A DNA stretch of 64,000 nucleotides, taken from assembly GCA_030710605.1 (NCBI GenBank), contig CP092874.1, positions 44,480,665-44,544,664 of the forward strand, read 5' to 3'. This stretch comes from Cordylochernes scorpioides (taxonomy: Eukaryota; Arthropoda; Arachnida; Pseudoscorpiones; Chernetidae). The notes beneath the pieces were generated by a model, which worked only from the letters and a program-made list of their open reading frames with translations, was not told the origin of the DNA and did not search any database. Position numbers and translations under genes: made by a program. Below, one piece after another: positions 20,070 to 30,909 of the stretch. The first letter of the stretch is position 1; the number at the start of each line of letters is the position of its first letter.

Positions 20070-20356
20070 ATAAACTGTTGGTTTTGACCACTATGACCCG
20101 GGATCGAATTCCGCATTGGGCACACACACACACTTTTTTCTAATTTAAAAAATGCTCTAATGGCCCCCAATTCTTGCAAAAGTCTAACCCTACCAGCGAG
20201 TGCAAGTAACCAAATAGGGCTCTGTGGGGCTCATTTGTAAGTGCAAAAGTTGAACTGCTTTTCACATGTGTAGACATGTGGTGCACATAGAGTAAAAGCA
20301 GTCGCCAACTTCTACCCACCATGATTATCATGTCCTGTACCATGTGTACTAGGGAT
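20070..20356. repeat. Interspersed repeat R, copy 1
   Basis: A dispersed repeat of about 280 bp with landmarks GACCCGGGATCGAATTCCGC, AAAAAATGCTCTAATGGCCC, TTTTCACATGTGTAGACATG and CATGATTATCATG. Copies or fragments lie at 39238-39735, 48705-48795, 61863-61975 and 63665-63905. It may be SINE-like (the first landmark resembles a reversed B box), but no complete promoter was found. Confidence 0.7.
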
Positions 20357-20459
20357 AATTTAAAAAAAATCACAACATTCATTTATAGTAGACATTTTTA
20401 TATATGATAAACACCAAATATATAATTAAAATAATTTATAAACTACTGTTATAATAATA

Positions 20460-20625
20460 CAGTAAAACCCTGTGTCAAAACAAACCTAGGATATAGCCAA
20501 CCTTCCCTTATAACAAATCTGAAATAATTCATTCTATAATACAGGGAACTATGGCTATAACAAACCATGGCTATAGTGAACCATTGTTCAGTCCCATTGG
20601 GGTTGGCTATAGAGGGGTTTTAATT
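20460..20625. repeat. Short degenerate Tigger-like element
   Basis: Begins CAGTAAAACCCTGTG and ends near GGGGTTTTAATTAAT, with internal CCTTCCCTTATAACAAATC and GGCTATAGTGAACC. It retains only the two ends of the larger Tigger-like family. Confidence 0.75.
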
Positions 20626-21110
20626 AATAATGTGACTTGATACCATTGCGACTTTTTTTTCTCAGAATGTTTCATGATTAACTTTTAGTGATGGATAGGC
20701 TGGAGGTTGGGACATGAAAGGATGGTTGAATTATCGCAAGTGTCAAATTATAGGGTCGTGAATTAATGAGGTTATGCCATACATATAATGGTGGTGGTGT
20801 CTTGTCCATGGAGCAGATCGGTCCATGCACCCTGATCACAATATTGGCCAACTGAGGTGCCTTGTCTGTATGGATGTCCTCTTCTGGATTGGTGTCTGCC
20901 ATATAGAGGGCTACAAGGATGGCCAGGTATATATGGTCCGGAGTAAGTTGGGTGTTGTGACAGTTATTGCAGTTCCTGTAGGATCTAGTCATGTATGGGT
21001 TTATCTTTATTCCTTTAAAATGTTCTACTGTACATACAATGAATGGCCTATATAGATAAATTAATTGTACCTTCTTATCTAATGTGTAATTTTGATGGCT
21101 AATATTTATA
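20626..21110. other. Unclassified intron DNA
   Basis: 485 bases with open frames on both strands but no recognisable domain. No RNA gene or element end seen. Confidence 0.4.
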
Positions 21111-21329
21111 CAGTAAAACCCCTCTATAGTGAACCCCAATGGGACAGAGCTTTTGGTTCACTATAGCCATGGTTTGGCCCTTTTTTTTTTTTTTTTTACT
21201 TTTCTAAATTTTTAGACCGTATAATTAAAGGACAGCCATCAACACAAGAAGAGGCTGCCTCTTAATAGTGGTCACTTTGTTTTAATTCCCTTAATTGACC
21301 AATTTCCTTACATTAATACTGAATAATAA

Positions 21330-21537
21330 AAGAAAATAAGACCTAATCCAAATAATTTATTAGTGTGTAACGTTTTGGCAACAATATTATCACCATCATC
21401 AGACAAAAGAATAAATTTCATTTTATTCTTTTGTCTGATGATGGTGACAATGTTGTTGCCGAAACGTCACACACTAATAAATTTGGATTAGGTCTTATTT
21501 TCTTTTATTATTATCTATAATCCAAATTGTGCTTTAT
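21330..21537 (+). mobile_element. Hammerhead-type foldback element, copy 1, 19-bp TSD
   Basis: Inverted arms (AGAAAATAAGACCTAATCC ... GGATTAGGTCTTATTTTCT) plus a one-sided tail ending in AATTGTGCTTTAT. A 19-bp direct repeat, CATTAATACTGAATAATAA, flanks it at 21311-21329 and 21538-21556. It is nested in a Tigger-like element. The duplication length is unlike that of any TA-, TTAA- or 8-bp-type DNA transposon. Confidence 0.85.
21431..21475 (+). ncRNA. Hammerhead-ribozyme-like motif (foldback copy 1)
   Basis: CTGATGA at 21435-21441, then a stem of about 8 bp (GGTGACAA with TTGTTGCC), then GAAAC and GTC at 21461-21468. Stem I would be TGT with ACA. Stem III is only ACGT, so cleavage would probably need two copies pairing. 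One unpaired base follows CTGATGA, a departure from the textbook core. Activity is inferred, not shown. Confidence 0.45.
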
Positions 21538-22439
21538 CATTAATACTGAATAATAATATAAATCTTTAGATGATAGGTTCTTCTTATCATTAACATACAT
21601 GTACCTCTATGTCTAATTTAAAAATCAAGACAAATCCTAGACAAAGTTTTATTAAATATATATTCAAAGATATAAAATGATTTTAAAACACCTTTATCAC
21701 ATTATATAATACAATGTTTGCTTGGAAAAATGGCTCTAACACCTTTTTGCTTCAAAGAACCCTTCAGGCATTGTACCGTCAACACGTACAATCGCTGCAA
21801 AAGTTGAGGTTGATTCCTCTTTGCAACAATTTTTAATAGCCTTCTATTTTATCTCTTATAATAGAAAATTTATTTTTTCTTATTTTAACATGTCCTGAAA
21901 TTTTGCCTGTGTTGTTTCACTTTGAAAAGTTCTGAAAATATCCTTTTTTTTTTTTTAAGGAATAACGTTTTTGTTTTTAGAATGCCTTTGTTTTCTTTAT
22001 TTTGGAAGCCATTTGCATTTTTTCTATTTCAAATTTAATGGATGAAAAGATATTCTATTTAATAAAAAGTATAATGTGTAAAAATTTATACAACATACAG
22101 CAAAAATAAAATGTAAATCAAAACAACAATGCCGCTAAATTTATTTTTTTGAAATCACGATCTGTGAGCTGAAACATGCTCAAAATTTTGTTGTTTTAAT
22201 TATTTTTTCAATTACAATTTTAAGTTCGTTATAAGCATAGTATTTTAAATAGATTTTATTATTTAGGGACTGTTAATAGGTTCGTTATAGAGGTAGTTCG
22301 TTATTTTAAAAATTGCAAAGTTCGTTATAACGATGGTATTTTCAATGGAATGGAATTGGGAATCGCCGTGGGTTCGTTATAAGGGAAGGTTTGTTATATC
22401 CAGGGTTCGTATTAGCAGAGGGTTTTACTGAATTATATA

Positions 22440-23751
22440 CTCGGTAGGATCAAAAAGTTCCTGAACTTTTAAAAAATAAAATATAAAACAACTTTTGAAA
22501 AATGTAAAATCAATTTTACTGTAAAGAACAAAGCCTAAACTATAATTTTAATTTAGCAATGCCAGTAAATGCGCATGTGTAGTTTTCATTTTAGGCATAT
22601 TTTTGTTGTAAGTATTTAGCTCGTGTCAGTTTCTGCAATGTCATCATATGAGCAAAGGGCAAATATTAAATTTTGTATAAAAAAAAAAAGTCTTTCACAG
22701 AGACATTAGCATTAATGAATGAAGCTTATGAAGATGAAAAATTGTCACAAACGCAAGTTTATTTCTGGTATAAACGTTTTAAAGATGGCCTTAAGAGCAT
22801 CGCAGAAGATTCAAGGTCAGGTCGGCCATTGACGTCAACAACGGATCGCAATATTAGACAGGTACGTGATTTAATTGTTGCTGATAGAAAAATTACTATT
22901 GATAATATATCAGAAATACTTGGAATTCCGTATGGTAGTTGCCAAAAAATTATTGGTGAACATTTAAACATGAAAAAACTTTGGGTTATTTTGTCCCACG
23001 AAATTTAACACATCAACAAAGAGAAACCAGATTATCAATTTGCAAAGATTTAATTGAATCTGCATATAATGATTATTATTTTTTAAAAACAATAATAAAT
23101 GGTGATGAAACATGGTGCTTTCTTTTTGATTCACAAACCAAAAAACAATCACTCGAATGGCACACACCAAGTTCTCCTAGGAATAAGAAAGTTTGTCTTG
23201 ACAAATCCAAAGGAAAAGTAATGCTTGTAGTGTTTTAGATTATCAAGGACTTGTCTATTATGAATTTATTAAAGAGGGAGTTACTATTAATAAACAGGCA
23301 TACAAAGAAATACTTGTGCGCCTTCGTGATGCGATAAGAAGAAAAAGAAACCAACTCTGTAAATCAAAACAGTGGAAATTGCTACATGATACATGGCTCA
23401 TAGCCATTATTGTTCAAGACTATTTAGCCAAACACTCTGTATCTTTCTTGCTGCATCCTCCTTACTCTCCTGATATCGCCCCATGTGCTTTCTTCTTCTT
23501 TCCAAAACTTAAAATGACGTTAAAAGGGAGGCGCTATTCATCGTCATCAGAAGTAATTGAAAATGCAACGGTGGAGCTAAACAAACTTAGAAAATTTGAC
23601 TTTAAACTATCATTTCAACAGCTTTTTTCACGCTGGAAAAAATGTGTAGGTAACCAAGGCTCCTATTCTGAAAATTTTGATGTTTAAATTACTATCTATG
23701 AATAAATAATTAATTTTTAAAAATGTTCGGGAACTTTTTGATCCTACCTTG
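22440..23751 (+). mobile_element. Mariner element, inactive
   Basis: 1312 bp, bounded by TA (22438-22439 and 23752-23753). The terminal inverted repeats contain GGTAGGATCAAAAAGTTCC at the left and its reverse complement near 23728-23748. The size is typical of mariner. It lies 9 bp downstream of the Tigger-like element. Confidence 0.9.
22638..23687 (+). pseudogene. Mariner transposase, broken
   Basis: From ATG 22638 (MSSYEQRANIKFC). The helix-turn-helix region is readable to about 23000 (QVYFWYKRFKDG, DSRSGRPLTS, VADRKITIDNIS). The catalytic region has NGDETWC near 23100 and YSPDIAPCAFFFFPKLK near 23465. The frame changes near 22985 and again near 23235, where the second catalytic aspartate should lie. 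The expected third aspartate (usually YSPDLAPCD) is replaced by alanine. The protein would have cut and pasted the element at TA sites. Confidence 0.88.
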
Positions 23752-23753
23752 TA

Positions 23754-24522
23754 TATATCCAAATAATATAATGAAACAGATTTATAAAGAAGTTAGATGA
23801 AAATATCATTAGAGCTGTGGTGTGACCTTTTATATGAAATGATCAATTGGTAATTAAATACCTCACCATCTGTTATAATGAAATTTGTTATGATTTTCAT
23901 GGAATGTTTTTTTTTTTTTAATGAAACTATTTCTTGTTGTCCTTTTTTTTTTTTTAATAATTAAGTCCAATTACAAGGTTATAAGACCAAATCCATATTA
24001 ATAAAAAGTGTAACGTTTTGGTAACAGTATTGTTGAATTTTATATTCAGTATTCAGAAGTTTGTTTTATGTATAAACGAAACATTAGTGCCTTAATGTTT
24101 TCCTTTCTATATATAGATGGCATGTTATTGCCCTATATCATCATTTTCTCCACATTAAATCACAAAAAATTCAAATTTCCTAATGATCATGCCCCGCCAC
24201 TTATGAAATCCTAATCTCACCTAAATGTTCCCTCTATTGTTCCGGTGACCCCATTTCCATTCCACCTAATTTTATCTCCTACAAGTAGATTTTTTTTCTT
24301 TTTACCCTAAAATTCCAAGTTGTCAGAAATACAAAAGAATTTCCATATATTCTCTGAGATAGTTTAAAAATAATCACTCTGCAAGCACTTAGTTTAAAAG
24401 GAACTAACTACCTTGAGTTCTTTTGTTTTACTAAATTACTCCTATAGTTTATAAATGACTCATTTCTGTGCCCCCAAGGGATGTAAAGAACTCTTTTTTT
24501 TTTTTTTTTAATATCAAAATTA
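23754..24522. other. Intron DNA without recognised features
   Basis: AT-rich. Near 23980-24040 there is a faint half copy of the foldback family (AAGACCAAATCCATATTAAT ... AACGTTTTGGTAACAG). Nothing else could be assigned. Confidence 0.4.
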
Positions 24523-25268
24523 CAGTAAAACCCCGCTAATACGAACCCTGGATATAGCGAACCTTCCCTTATAACGAACCCATGGCGATTCCCGATTCCA
24601 TTTCATTGAAAATACCATCGTTATAACGAACTTTGTGATTTTTAAGATAACGAACTACCCTTATAACGAACCTATTTTCGGTCCCAAAATGATAAAATCT
24701 ATTAAAAATACTATGCTTATAACGAACTTAAAATTGTGAATTAAAAAAAAAAATTAAAACAACAAAATTTTGAGCATGTTTCAGCTCACAGATCGCGATT
24801 TCAAAACAAAAAATTAGCGGAATTGTTTGTTTTCATTTCCATTCTAATTTTGCTGTATCTTGTATAAATTTTTACACATTATACTTTTATTTAATAGAAT
24901 ATCTTTGCATTCGACAATTTTGAAGAAGAAAAAAAAATACAAATGGCTTCCAAAATAAAGAAAAGAAACAAAGAATGACGTTCTAAAAAAAACAGTGGCA
25001 GCATGCCCTTTTAGAAGCGTTCTATATCAAGTTTAACCTAGGCTAAAAAATAATTCTAAATAATTTTAAAGCCAGAAATGGTTTGAATAACAGGTTAAAA
25101 ACAAAATTTAATATACACTTCAGAAGAATATGTGGAAACTGAAATTGGAAGAAAAAAAAAAAATAGTTCCCCCAACCCGTGTCTCATGGACCACAAACAA
25201 ATCGACTTATAAATTCTCAAAAACTACCACTACAGTTCTATTTTTAGAATGGAATTTTTGTTAGGTAT

Positions 25269-25499
25269 ATGACTCATTCAGGGTTCGCGGATATTCCCCC
25301 TGGCCGGCCGTTTCCCTACCGATTTAGTGTTTGCAAATTGGCGTTTTTTATTCGCAATTTTGCTGATCGCGCTATCGTATCAACCTGTTTCGCGTCCGAT
25401 TTTTCTGAATGGGATACTTTTGATTCAACCTCAATTGATTCAGAATACACAGAGCTTTATTCCTTTGATGGAAATACCGATATTTTAAGACAATTCTGA
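25269..25499 (+). pseudogene. Open frame shared by three Tigger-like copies, unknown function
   Basis: A 76-codon frame starting MTHSGFADIPPGRPF and ending GNTDILRQF. A close homologue lies on the minus strand at 40437-40793 and a decayed one at 42787-43018. It is near the inner part of the element and rich in Asp, Glu and Ser at its end. It could be the tail of a lost transposase or chance coding in a conserved segment; I do not recognise a domain. Confidence 0.4.
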
Positions 25500-25683
25500 T
25501 TTTCTAATTTTACTTTTCACTTTCAAACAACAAGGCATTAGAGGCATTTTTTCAAATAAATTTAGTATTATATTATTTGAGAAAGATGTTCTAAAATACT
25601 CATACCTTTCAAATTTATAATTAATAATGTTTTGCCTAGGGGATTTGGCATAATTTTTAAATAATACATAGGTTTATATATAT

Positions 25684-26112
25684 TGATGAGGCTGAAGTGG
25701 GGATATAAAACTCAATTTATTGGTAGGTTGCAGTACATTGTCCTGGTGGGCTATGGTCACCAGGGCCCGTTCCAGGGCTGGGCTTGTGGTCCGGTTCTGG
25801 AGGGTTGTTGAAGTCCGATTCTCTGCGGTATAGCCGTTGGGAGGGTTAGATCTGGTACAAGACATCTTTCGTTCGCCGGGCAAGGATAAAAAGAAAAATA
25901 AATAAATAAAATAAAATGCACGAAGGTCCAACGATAACTGGCACGTTGTGTTTGTAAGCATTCCGCGAAAACGGTGGTCCGTGGTCAAATACAACTTGTG
26001 CCTGTTATCTATGTGGTGCCGTTTCTCTGATAAATAAATAAAATAAACAAAATTTAAGATAATTTTGCAACGTCACGTGTATTTCCGGTCGGTTGCTTGT
26101 TGACACACAACA
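25684..26112 (-). repeat. Gypsy-B 3' LTR
   Basis: On the minus strand it starts TGTTGTGTGTCAACAAG and ends CAGCCTCATCA. It differs from the 5' LTR near 25763 (G for T) and 25873 (C for T). Confidence 0.95.
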
Positions 26113-26154
26113 CCACCCCCCCTCTTATCTTAGACTCGGTCCCTCGAGTCGCCG

Positions 26155-29100
26155 TTATCTTTCTAGAAATTCCTTAAGTCTCGACACGTGCGCTAACGTG
26201 CTCTGGCGCCTACTATTTTCGTTGCGTCCGTCCTGTGGTCGTAACCTATATGTCGTTTCCTTGATTCTATCCGTTATTACGTACGGTCCTACGTATTTCG
26301 GCAGAAATTTCTCCGTTTTCCCTGGTTTCCTGCGAGACGACTCCAGTAGTACCAGGTCGCCCACTTCAAACTTCCGGAAGCGGTCACGGTTCGCAAGGTC
26401 ATACTGACACTTCGTCATCATTGTCCGGTCTCGGTAGTTTTCGTCGGCAATTTTCTTTAATCTCTCGTTTTCTAAGATGCGGTTGGTCACATATTCGTCG
26501 TAAGTTTTTACTGGCTCGTCGACGGTTGGTAGTCCTACGTCTAGGGACGTCCTCGGTTCTACGCCAAATATCAACTTATGCGGTGTCACCTGTGTCGACG
26601 ACTGAATGGACGAGTTATACGCAAAAGTCGCCGTTTTTACGAATCTCGGCCATTCGGCGTGATCGTCCTCGAGATAAACTCTGATGCCGTTTTTTATGAT
26701 GCCGTTGAGTTTTTCGCATAAGCCGTTCGTTTGCGGGTGTGCCGCGGAAGCCATAATATGTTTAATCCCGTACAACCGTGTAAAGTCTCTAAAAGTACTC
26801 GAATCGAAAGATTTGCCTTGATCGGATATTATGCATTTCGGAGTACCAAAAACGTAGAGCAGATTGTCTGAGAGTGCGTTGCACGTGGTTTCCGCCTTTG
26901 TATCTTTTACCGGGATTGCGAGTGCGTATTTACTAAAATGGTCTACGATCGTTAGAATGTGTTCGTAGCCTTCTACCGATTTTTTGAAAGGACCTTGGTG
27001 GTCTATTCCCACTCGTTCCCAGATGTCTGTTGCTGGTGGTAATGGTTCTAGCGGGGCTGCGGGTTTGAACCTCTGTGGTTTGAAGGCCTGGCACACTTTG
27101 CACGACCGAACGTATTTCCGCACGTCTTCTTCCAGACCTTTCCAGTAGAACCGTTGCTTAATACGGTGGACCGTCTTCGCTACCCCCATGTGTCCTGCCT
27201 CGGGTATATCGTGCGCTGTTTTCATTATTTCGGATACGCTTTGCTTTGGTGCTACGACCAACCATTGGTTACCTTGTGTTGCATGGTTCTTTTTATAAAG
27301 GATCCCGTTTATTTTTTTATATTCGTCCCGTGTTTTAGCGTCTGGTAGTTTCCCGGTAATATCGCGGCAAAACGTGTCTTCCTTTTGTCCGTTTTCGTCG
27401 ATCCGTACTGTGCATGCCGTTAAATCGTTGAAGTTGTCTTCGACGTTCGTATCGTTTTTGTGGAACGGGTTGCGTGAGAGTGCGTCCGGTGCAACGTTCT
27501 TCCTCCCTGCCTGGTGGACTATTTCAAAGTCGTGCTCCATGAGTTTTAACCCCCATCTAGTAAGTCTTGAGCACGGGTCACGTACGTTAGCTAGCCACGT
27601 TAACGCGCTATGGTCGGTTACGACTTTGAATTCTCTCCCGAAGATGTACGGCCATAACTTTTGTAGAGCCCAGACTATTGCTAAACACTCTAGTTCTGAG
27701 ATACCATATTTACTCTCGTGTTTCGATGTCGTTCTCGACAAGTAGTGGATCGGGTGCAAAAACCCGTCATTGTCCGGTTGCATTAGCACCGCGCCTAATC
27801 CCACGATTGATGCGTCCGTATGTATTTCTATTCTAGCGTCTGGGTTGAAGTGTGCTAGAATTGGCTCCTCAGTCAATTTTTTTTTTAAGGTTTCGAAAGC
27901 TTCTATTTCGGCCGGACCTATCACGAATTTCTTATCTTTTTCTGTTAAACACGTCAGCGGTTTGCTTATCTTCGAAAAGTTTTTTATGAAACGGCGATAA
28001 TAGCCGCAAAGTCCCAGAAACGAACGAACTTGCTTGACATTTTTCGGAATCGGAAATTCCTTAACCGCCTCGATCTTATCAGTAGCCGGTTCTACGCCGT
28101 TTTCCGATACCACGTGTCCCAAAATTGGTAACTTTTGGTAGGCGAATCTACATTTTGATGGTTTTAGGGATAAGCCTGCCCCGCGGAAACATTCTAGAAC
28201 ATTTGTTAACCGCACGTTGTGTTCACGTATGTCTCTTCCGTACACGATGACGTCATCTAGATAAACCATACACTCGGACCATTTCAATTCAGCTAACAGT
28301 GTATCCATGATTCTTTCGAAATGACCCGGTGCCCCGGTTAAACCAAAGGGTAACACTTGAAACTCGTACAACCCGTTACCTGTCGTGAACGCTGTAATTG
28401 GCTTGCTTGTTTCGTCCAGTGGACACTGCCAATAACCGCTAACAAAATCCGTGTGAGAGAAATACTTCATTCCCGCTAAACGGTCCAGGCAGTCGGTGAT
28501 ATCCGGTAATGGATATGAAAATTTTTCGGTTACGTTGTTAACTTTTCTATAGTCCACACAAAACCTATAGGATCCGTCTGATTTTTTAACCAAAACGACC
28601 GGGCTCGCCCATGGAGATGTTGATTTCCTAATAACTCCTTTTTCACACATTTCTTTAACCTGTTCCTCTATAATATCACGTTCCTTAGGACTGCGGCGAT
28701 AGGCTTTTTGTCGAATTGGTTCCGTGTTCGCTTTAAGTTTAATGTGGTACGGTTCGATATCTGCCGCCTTATTCCACTCTTCTGAGAAAAGTTCCCGATA
28801 CCTGTACAATACGTCCAGTACGTCGATTTTTTCGCTGTCCGATAGCTCCGGGTTTATATCGAACTTCTGTGGTTCGTATTTGCACGTGGCCGTCGTACTG
28901 TATCCCACCTGTTCACTTAGGAAAGAAACATTCGCTATTTCCCCGCCGGATCGTAACAAGCACGAGTTTGCTACCAACCGCACCGGCTCGTTCCTAGTAT
29001 TTATGACATCAATGAATATCTCGGATACCGTTTCGGAAACGTGTACTGATGGTATTAGTAGCCCCGTTCTTCTTACGCAGTCGGGGTGGGGTTCTAAAAT

Positions 29101-30909
29101 GCCCGCCATTACTGTTGGCCCTTTTAACTTAACCCTCGTTTTACAACGTGGTGCAATTTCAAGGTCGTCTAGTATGCAGTACTTTTGTTTGGGGTTTTTC
29201 CGATCGTTCGTAATTGTGCCTAACCTCTCGAGTTCCCGTTCTTCGTTTAGTTCTACCACGTGGTCGTCCGTGCCTATTTTTGGTCTATACAATTCTACCG
29301 ATTCGTCTCTAAACATAATTTTGCAATGATAGTTTGTTAGAATATCGACGCCGAAAATAATCTTTTCCCCGTTTCCTGGAATTATGGTGAACCTGCCACA
29401 TATGTCGAAACCATCAATGTTGACCTCCAAGTATGTGCACGTGTTCGAGACTACTGACCCACTTATTCCCCGTATAAGTAATTTTGAAGGCATTCTAGCA
29501 CATCCTAGTGCGTTGGCTATTCCTTCGTCTATGCAGCTAACATTTGCCCCTGAATCGAAAATCAGTTTGCCTACATGTGTCTCATTGATATGCGTGGTTA
29601 AACAGAAATTTGTCATACCTGTCCAACGGAATTTTTCCATTGCTGTACCCCCTATTTCTAAAGTGGATTTTTCTATTGGTACCTTATTTAATGTCTGTTT
29701 CTCGTTAACCCCCGGTTGTCCTTTTACCCTGAAGATTATGCGATTGGTGTTACCAGTAACTTCGGAAAATACACGTGGTACGCTCTCTACACTGTTTGAA
29801 ACTTCCACCACAGGATTAGAGGCAAAATTGTACTTACCACGTGGCCTCCTTTTCGGGCAATCCCAGTGTTTGTGCCCCGTCTGGTAACAAGTGAAGCATC
29901 TTGGCGTCCCGTCCGGTAGCATAAATCTTCTTGCTTTTTCCATGGGCGTTTCGGTCCTTGGATTTCGTCCTTGTTTTTGTTCCCACTCTTCCGCCGTCCT
30001 CGTAGTTGTTTCCCAACTCGTCGTTGTACCTGCCTCCGTCCGTTCCTTGTTCCATTTATCTGCTTCGTCGAGGAATTTCGCCGCCTGTAGGAAGTCGGCC
30101 TCTTCTGGGTTCCGCGTGGTGCTCCACGAGGCTGCCAGTAGTAGGCAGTCTTTTGGAGCCAATGCCCACAATGCCTCCTTGCTTGAATCAAACGGCGAAA
30201 ACTCGCCTGCCGTCGCGTGGGCCGTAATCAGTTTCATCAAATATCTCCCCGTATCTTCCGTGGACTGGGGCCGTCTCGTTTTCTTTAATTCGTTACCCCT
30301 ACTACGTGCCCGGCCGTCGTTCCTTGGGTAGCAAAGTTTTAGTGCTTCCAAGACGTCTTCAAGTGCGGCTGAAGGGTCAAACCTGCACTTGATAAATTCG
30401 CGGCCGTCAAGTGGAAGCCGCCGTACTAGGGCCTTCGTCCAGTCTCCCTTCGGTACCTTGCTCGCCGTCAGCCACGTCTTGAATTCCTCCACGTGGTCCT
30501 CGATGTCTTCCTCCTCCGGGTTGAAACACGGCGTCTCTCCGTAGCCGATATTTATGTTCGCTGCTTGAGGTGCTGGGCCGACACTGCTCTCCACCATGTG
30601 ATGAGGCTGAAGTGGGGATATAAAACTCAATTTATTGGTAGGTTGCAGTACATTGTCCTGGTGGGCTATGGTCACCATGGCCCGTTCCAGGGCTGGGCTT
30701 GTGGTCCGGTTCTGGAGGGTTGTTGAAGTCCGATTCTCTGCGGTATAGCCGTTGGGAGGGTTAGATCTGGTACAAGACATCTTTCGTTTGCCGGGCAAGG
30801 ATAAAAAGAAAAATAAATAAATAAAATAAAATGCACGAAGGTCCAACGATAACTGGCACGTTGTGTTTGTAAGCATTCCGCGAAAACGGTGGTCCGTGGT
30901 CAAATACAA
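26155..30909 (-). CDS. Gypsy-B Gag-Pol polyprotein (1584 codons, intact)
   Basis: A single frame. Its first ATG (30909) is inside the 5' LTR; the first ATG past the LTR, at 30597 (MVESSVGPAPQA), overlaps the primer site and is a more usual gag start. Domains by residue from 30909: Gag about 105-330, CCHC knuckle CFTCYQTGHKHWDC about 348, protease LIFDSGANVSCID about 450, RT with CVDYRKVNNVT, FVSGYWQCPLD, LPFGLTGAPGHFERIMD and catalytic VYLDDVIVYGRD about 880, RNase H IHTDASIVGLGAVL about 1035, integrase HHCC (HMGVAKTVHRIKQRFYW, CKVCQ) about 1255, the DDE core (GIDHQGPF, IISDQGKSFDSS, AAHPQTNGLCEKLN), and a GPY-like tail (KYVGPYVITDRI) at the end. All catalytic residues I looked for are present. 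It copies and integrates the element. Confidence 0.95.
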   Translation of the reverse strand: MYLTTDHRFRGMLTNTTCQLSLDLRAFYFIYLFFFLSLPGKRKMSCTRSNPPNGYTAENRTSTTLQNRTTSPALERAMVTIAHQDNVLQPTNKLSFISPLQPHHMVESSVGPAPQAANINIGYGETPCFNPEEEDIEDHVEEFKTWLTASKVPKGDWTKALVRRLPLDGREFIKCRFDPSAALEDVLEALKLCYPRNDGRARSRGNELKKTRRPQSTEDTGRYLMKLITAHATAGEFSPFDSSKEALWALAPKDCLLLAASWSTTRNPEEADFLQAAKFLDEADKWNKERTEAGTTTSWETTTRTAEEWEQKQGRNPRTETPMEKARRFMLPDGTPRCFTCYQTGHKHWDCPKRRPRGKYNFASNPVVEVSNSVESVPRVFSEVTGNTNRIIFRVKGQPGVNEKQTLNKVPIEKSTLEIGGTAMEKFRWTGMTNFCLTTHINETHVGKLIFDSGANVSCIDEGIANALGCARMPSKLLIRGISGSVVSNTCTYLEVNIDGFDICGRFTIIPGNGEKIIFGVDILTNYHCKIMFRDESVELYRPKIGTDDHVVELNEERELERLGTITNDRKNPKQKYCILDDLEIAPRCKTRVKLKGPTVMAGILEPHPDCVRRTGLLIPSVHVSETVSEIFIDVINTRNEPVRLVANSCLLRSGGEIANVSFLSEQVGYSTTATCKYEPQKFDINPELSDSEKIDVLDVLYRYRELFSEEWNKAADIEPYHIKLKANTEPIRQKAYRRSPKERDIIEEQVKEMCEKGVIRKSTSPWASPVVLVKKSDGSYRFCVDYRKVNNVTEKFSYPLPDITDCLDRLAGMKYFSHTDFVSGYWQCPLDETSKPITAFTTGNGLYEFQVLPFGLTGAPGHFERIMDTLLAELKWSECMVYLDDVIVYGRDIREHNVRLTNVLECFRGAGLSLKPSKCRFAYQKLPILGHVVSENGVEPATDKIEAVKEFPIPKNVKQVRSFLGLCGYYRRFIKNFSKISKPLTCLTEKDKKFVIGPAEIEAFETLKKKLTEEPILAHFNPDARIEIHTDASIVGLGAVLMQPDNDGFLHPIHYLSRTTSKHESKYGISELECLAIVWALQKLWPYIFGREFKVVTDHSALTWLANVRDPCSRLTRWGLKLMEHDFEIVHQAGRKNVAPDALSRNPFHKNDTNVEDNFNDLTACTVRIDENGQKEDTFCRDITGKLPDAKTRDEYKKINGILYKKNHATQGNQWLVVAPKQSVSEIMKTAHDIPEAGHMGVAKTVHRIKQRFYWKGLEEDVRKYVRSCKVCQAFKPQRFKPAAPLEPLPPATDIWERVGIDHQGPFKKSVEGYEHILTIVDHFSKYALAIPVKDTKAETTCNALSDNLLYVFGTPKCIISDQGKSFDSSTFRDFTRLYGIKHIMASAAHPQTNGLCEKLNGIIKNGIRVYLEDDHAEWPRFVKTATFAYNSSIQSSTQVTPHKLIFGVEPRTSLDVGLPTVDEPVKTYDEYVTNRILENERLKKIADENYRDRTMMTKCQYDLANRDRFRKFEVGDLVLLESSRRKPGKTEKFLPKYVGPYVITDRIKETTYRLRPQDGRNENSRRQSTLAHVSRLKEFLER

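Larger units (their letters stand above)
21111..22430. mobile_element. Tigger/pogo-like non-autonomous element, copy 1
   Basis: Begins CAGTAAAACCCCTCTATAG and ends GGTTTTACTG. One end carries CTATAGTGAACC-type subterminal motifs and the other carries repeated TATAACGAAC-type motifs (as TTCGTTATA near 22220-22400). About 1.3 kb including a nested ribozyme-type foldback at 21330-21537. No transposase frame remains. Confidence 0.85.

Noticed and set aside
28724-29329. 201-codon + strand frame
   Set aside because: Antisense of the gypsy-B Gag-Pol gene.
30006-30227. Host gene inside the gypsy-B region
   Set aside because: All frames there overlap the intact Gag-Pol frame and show no independent homology.
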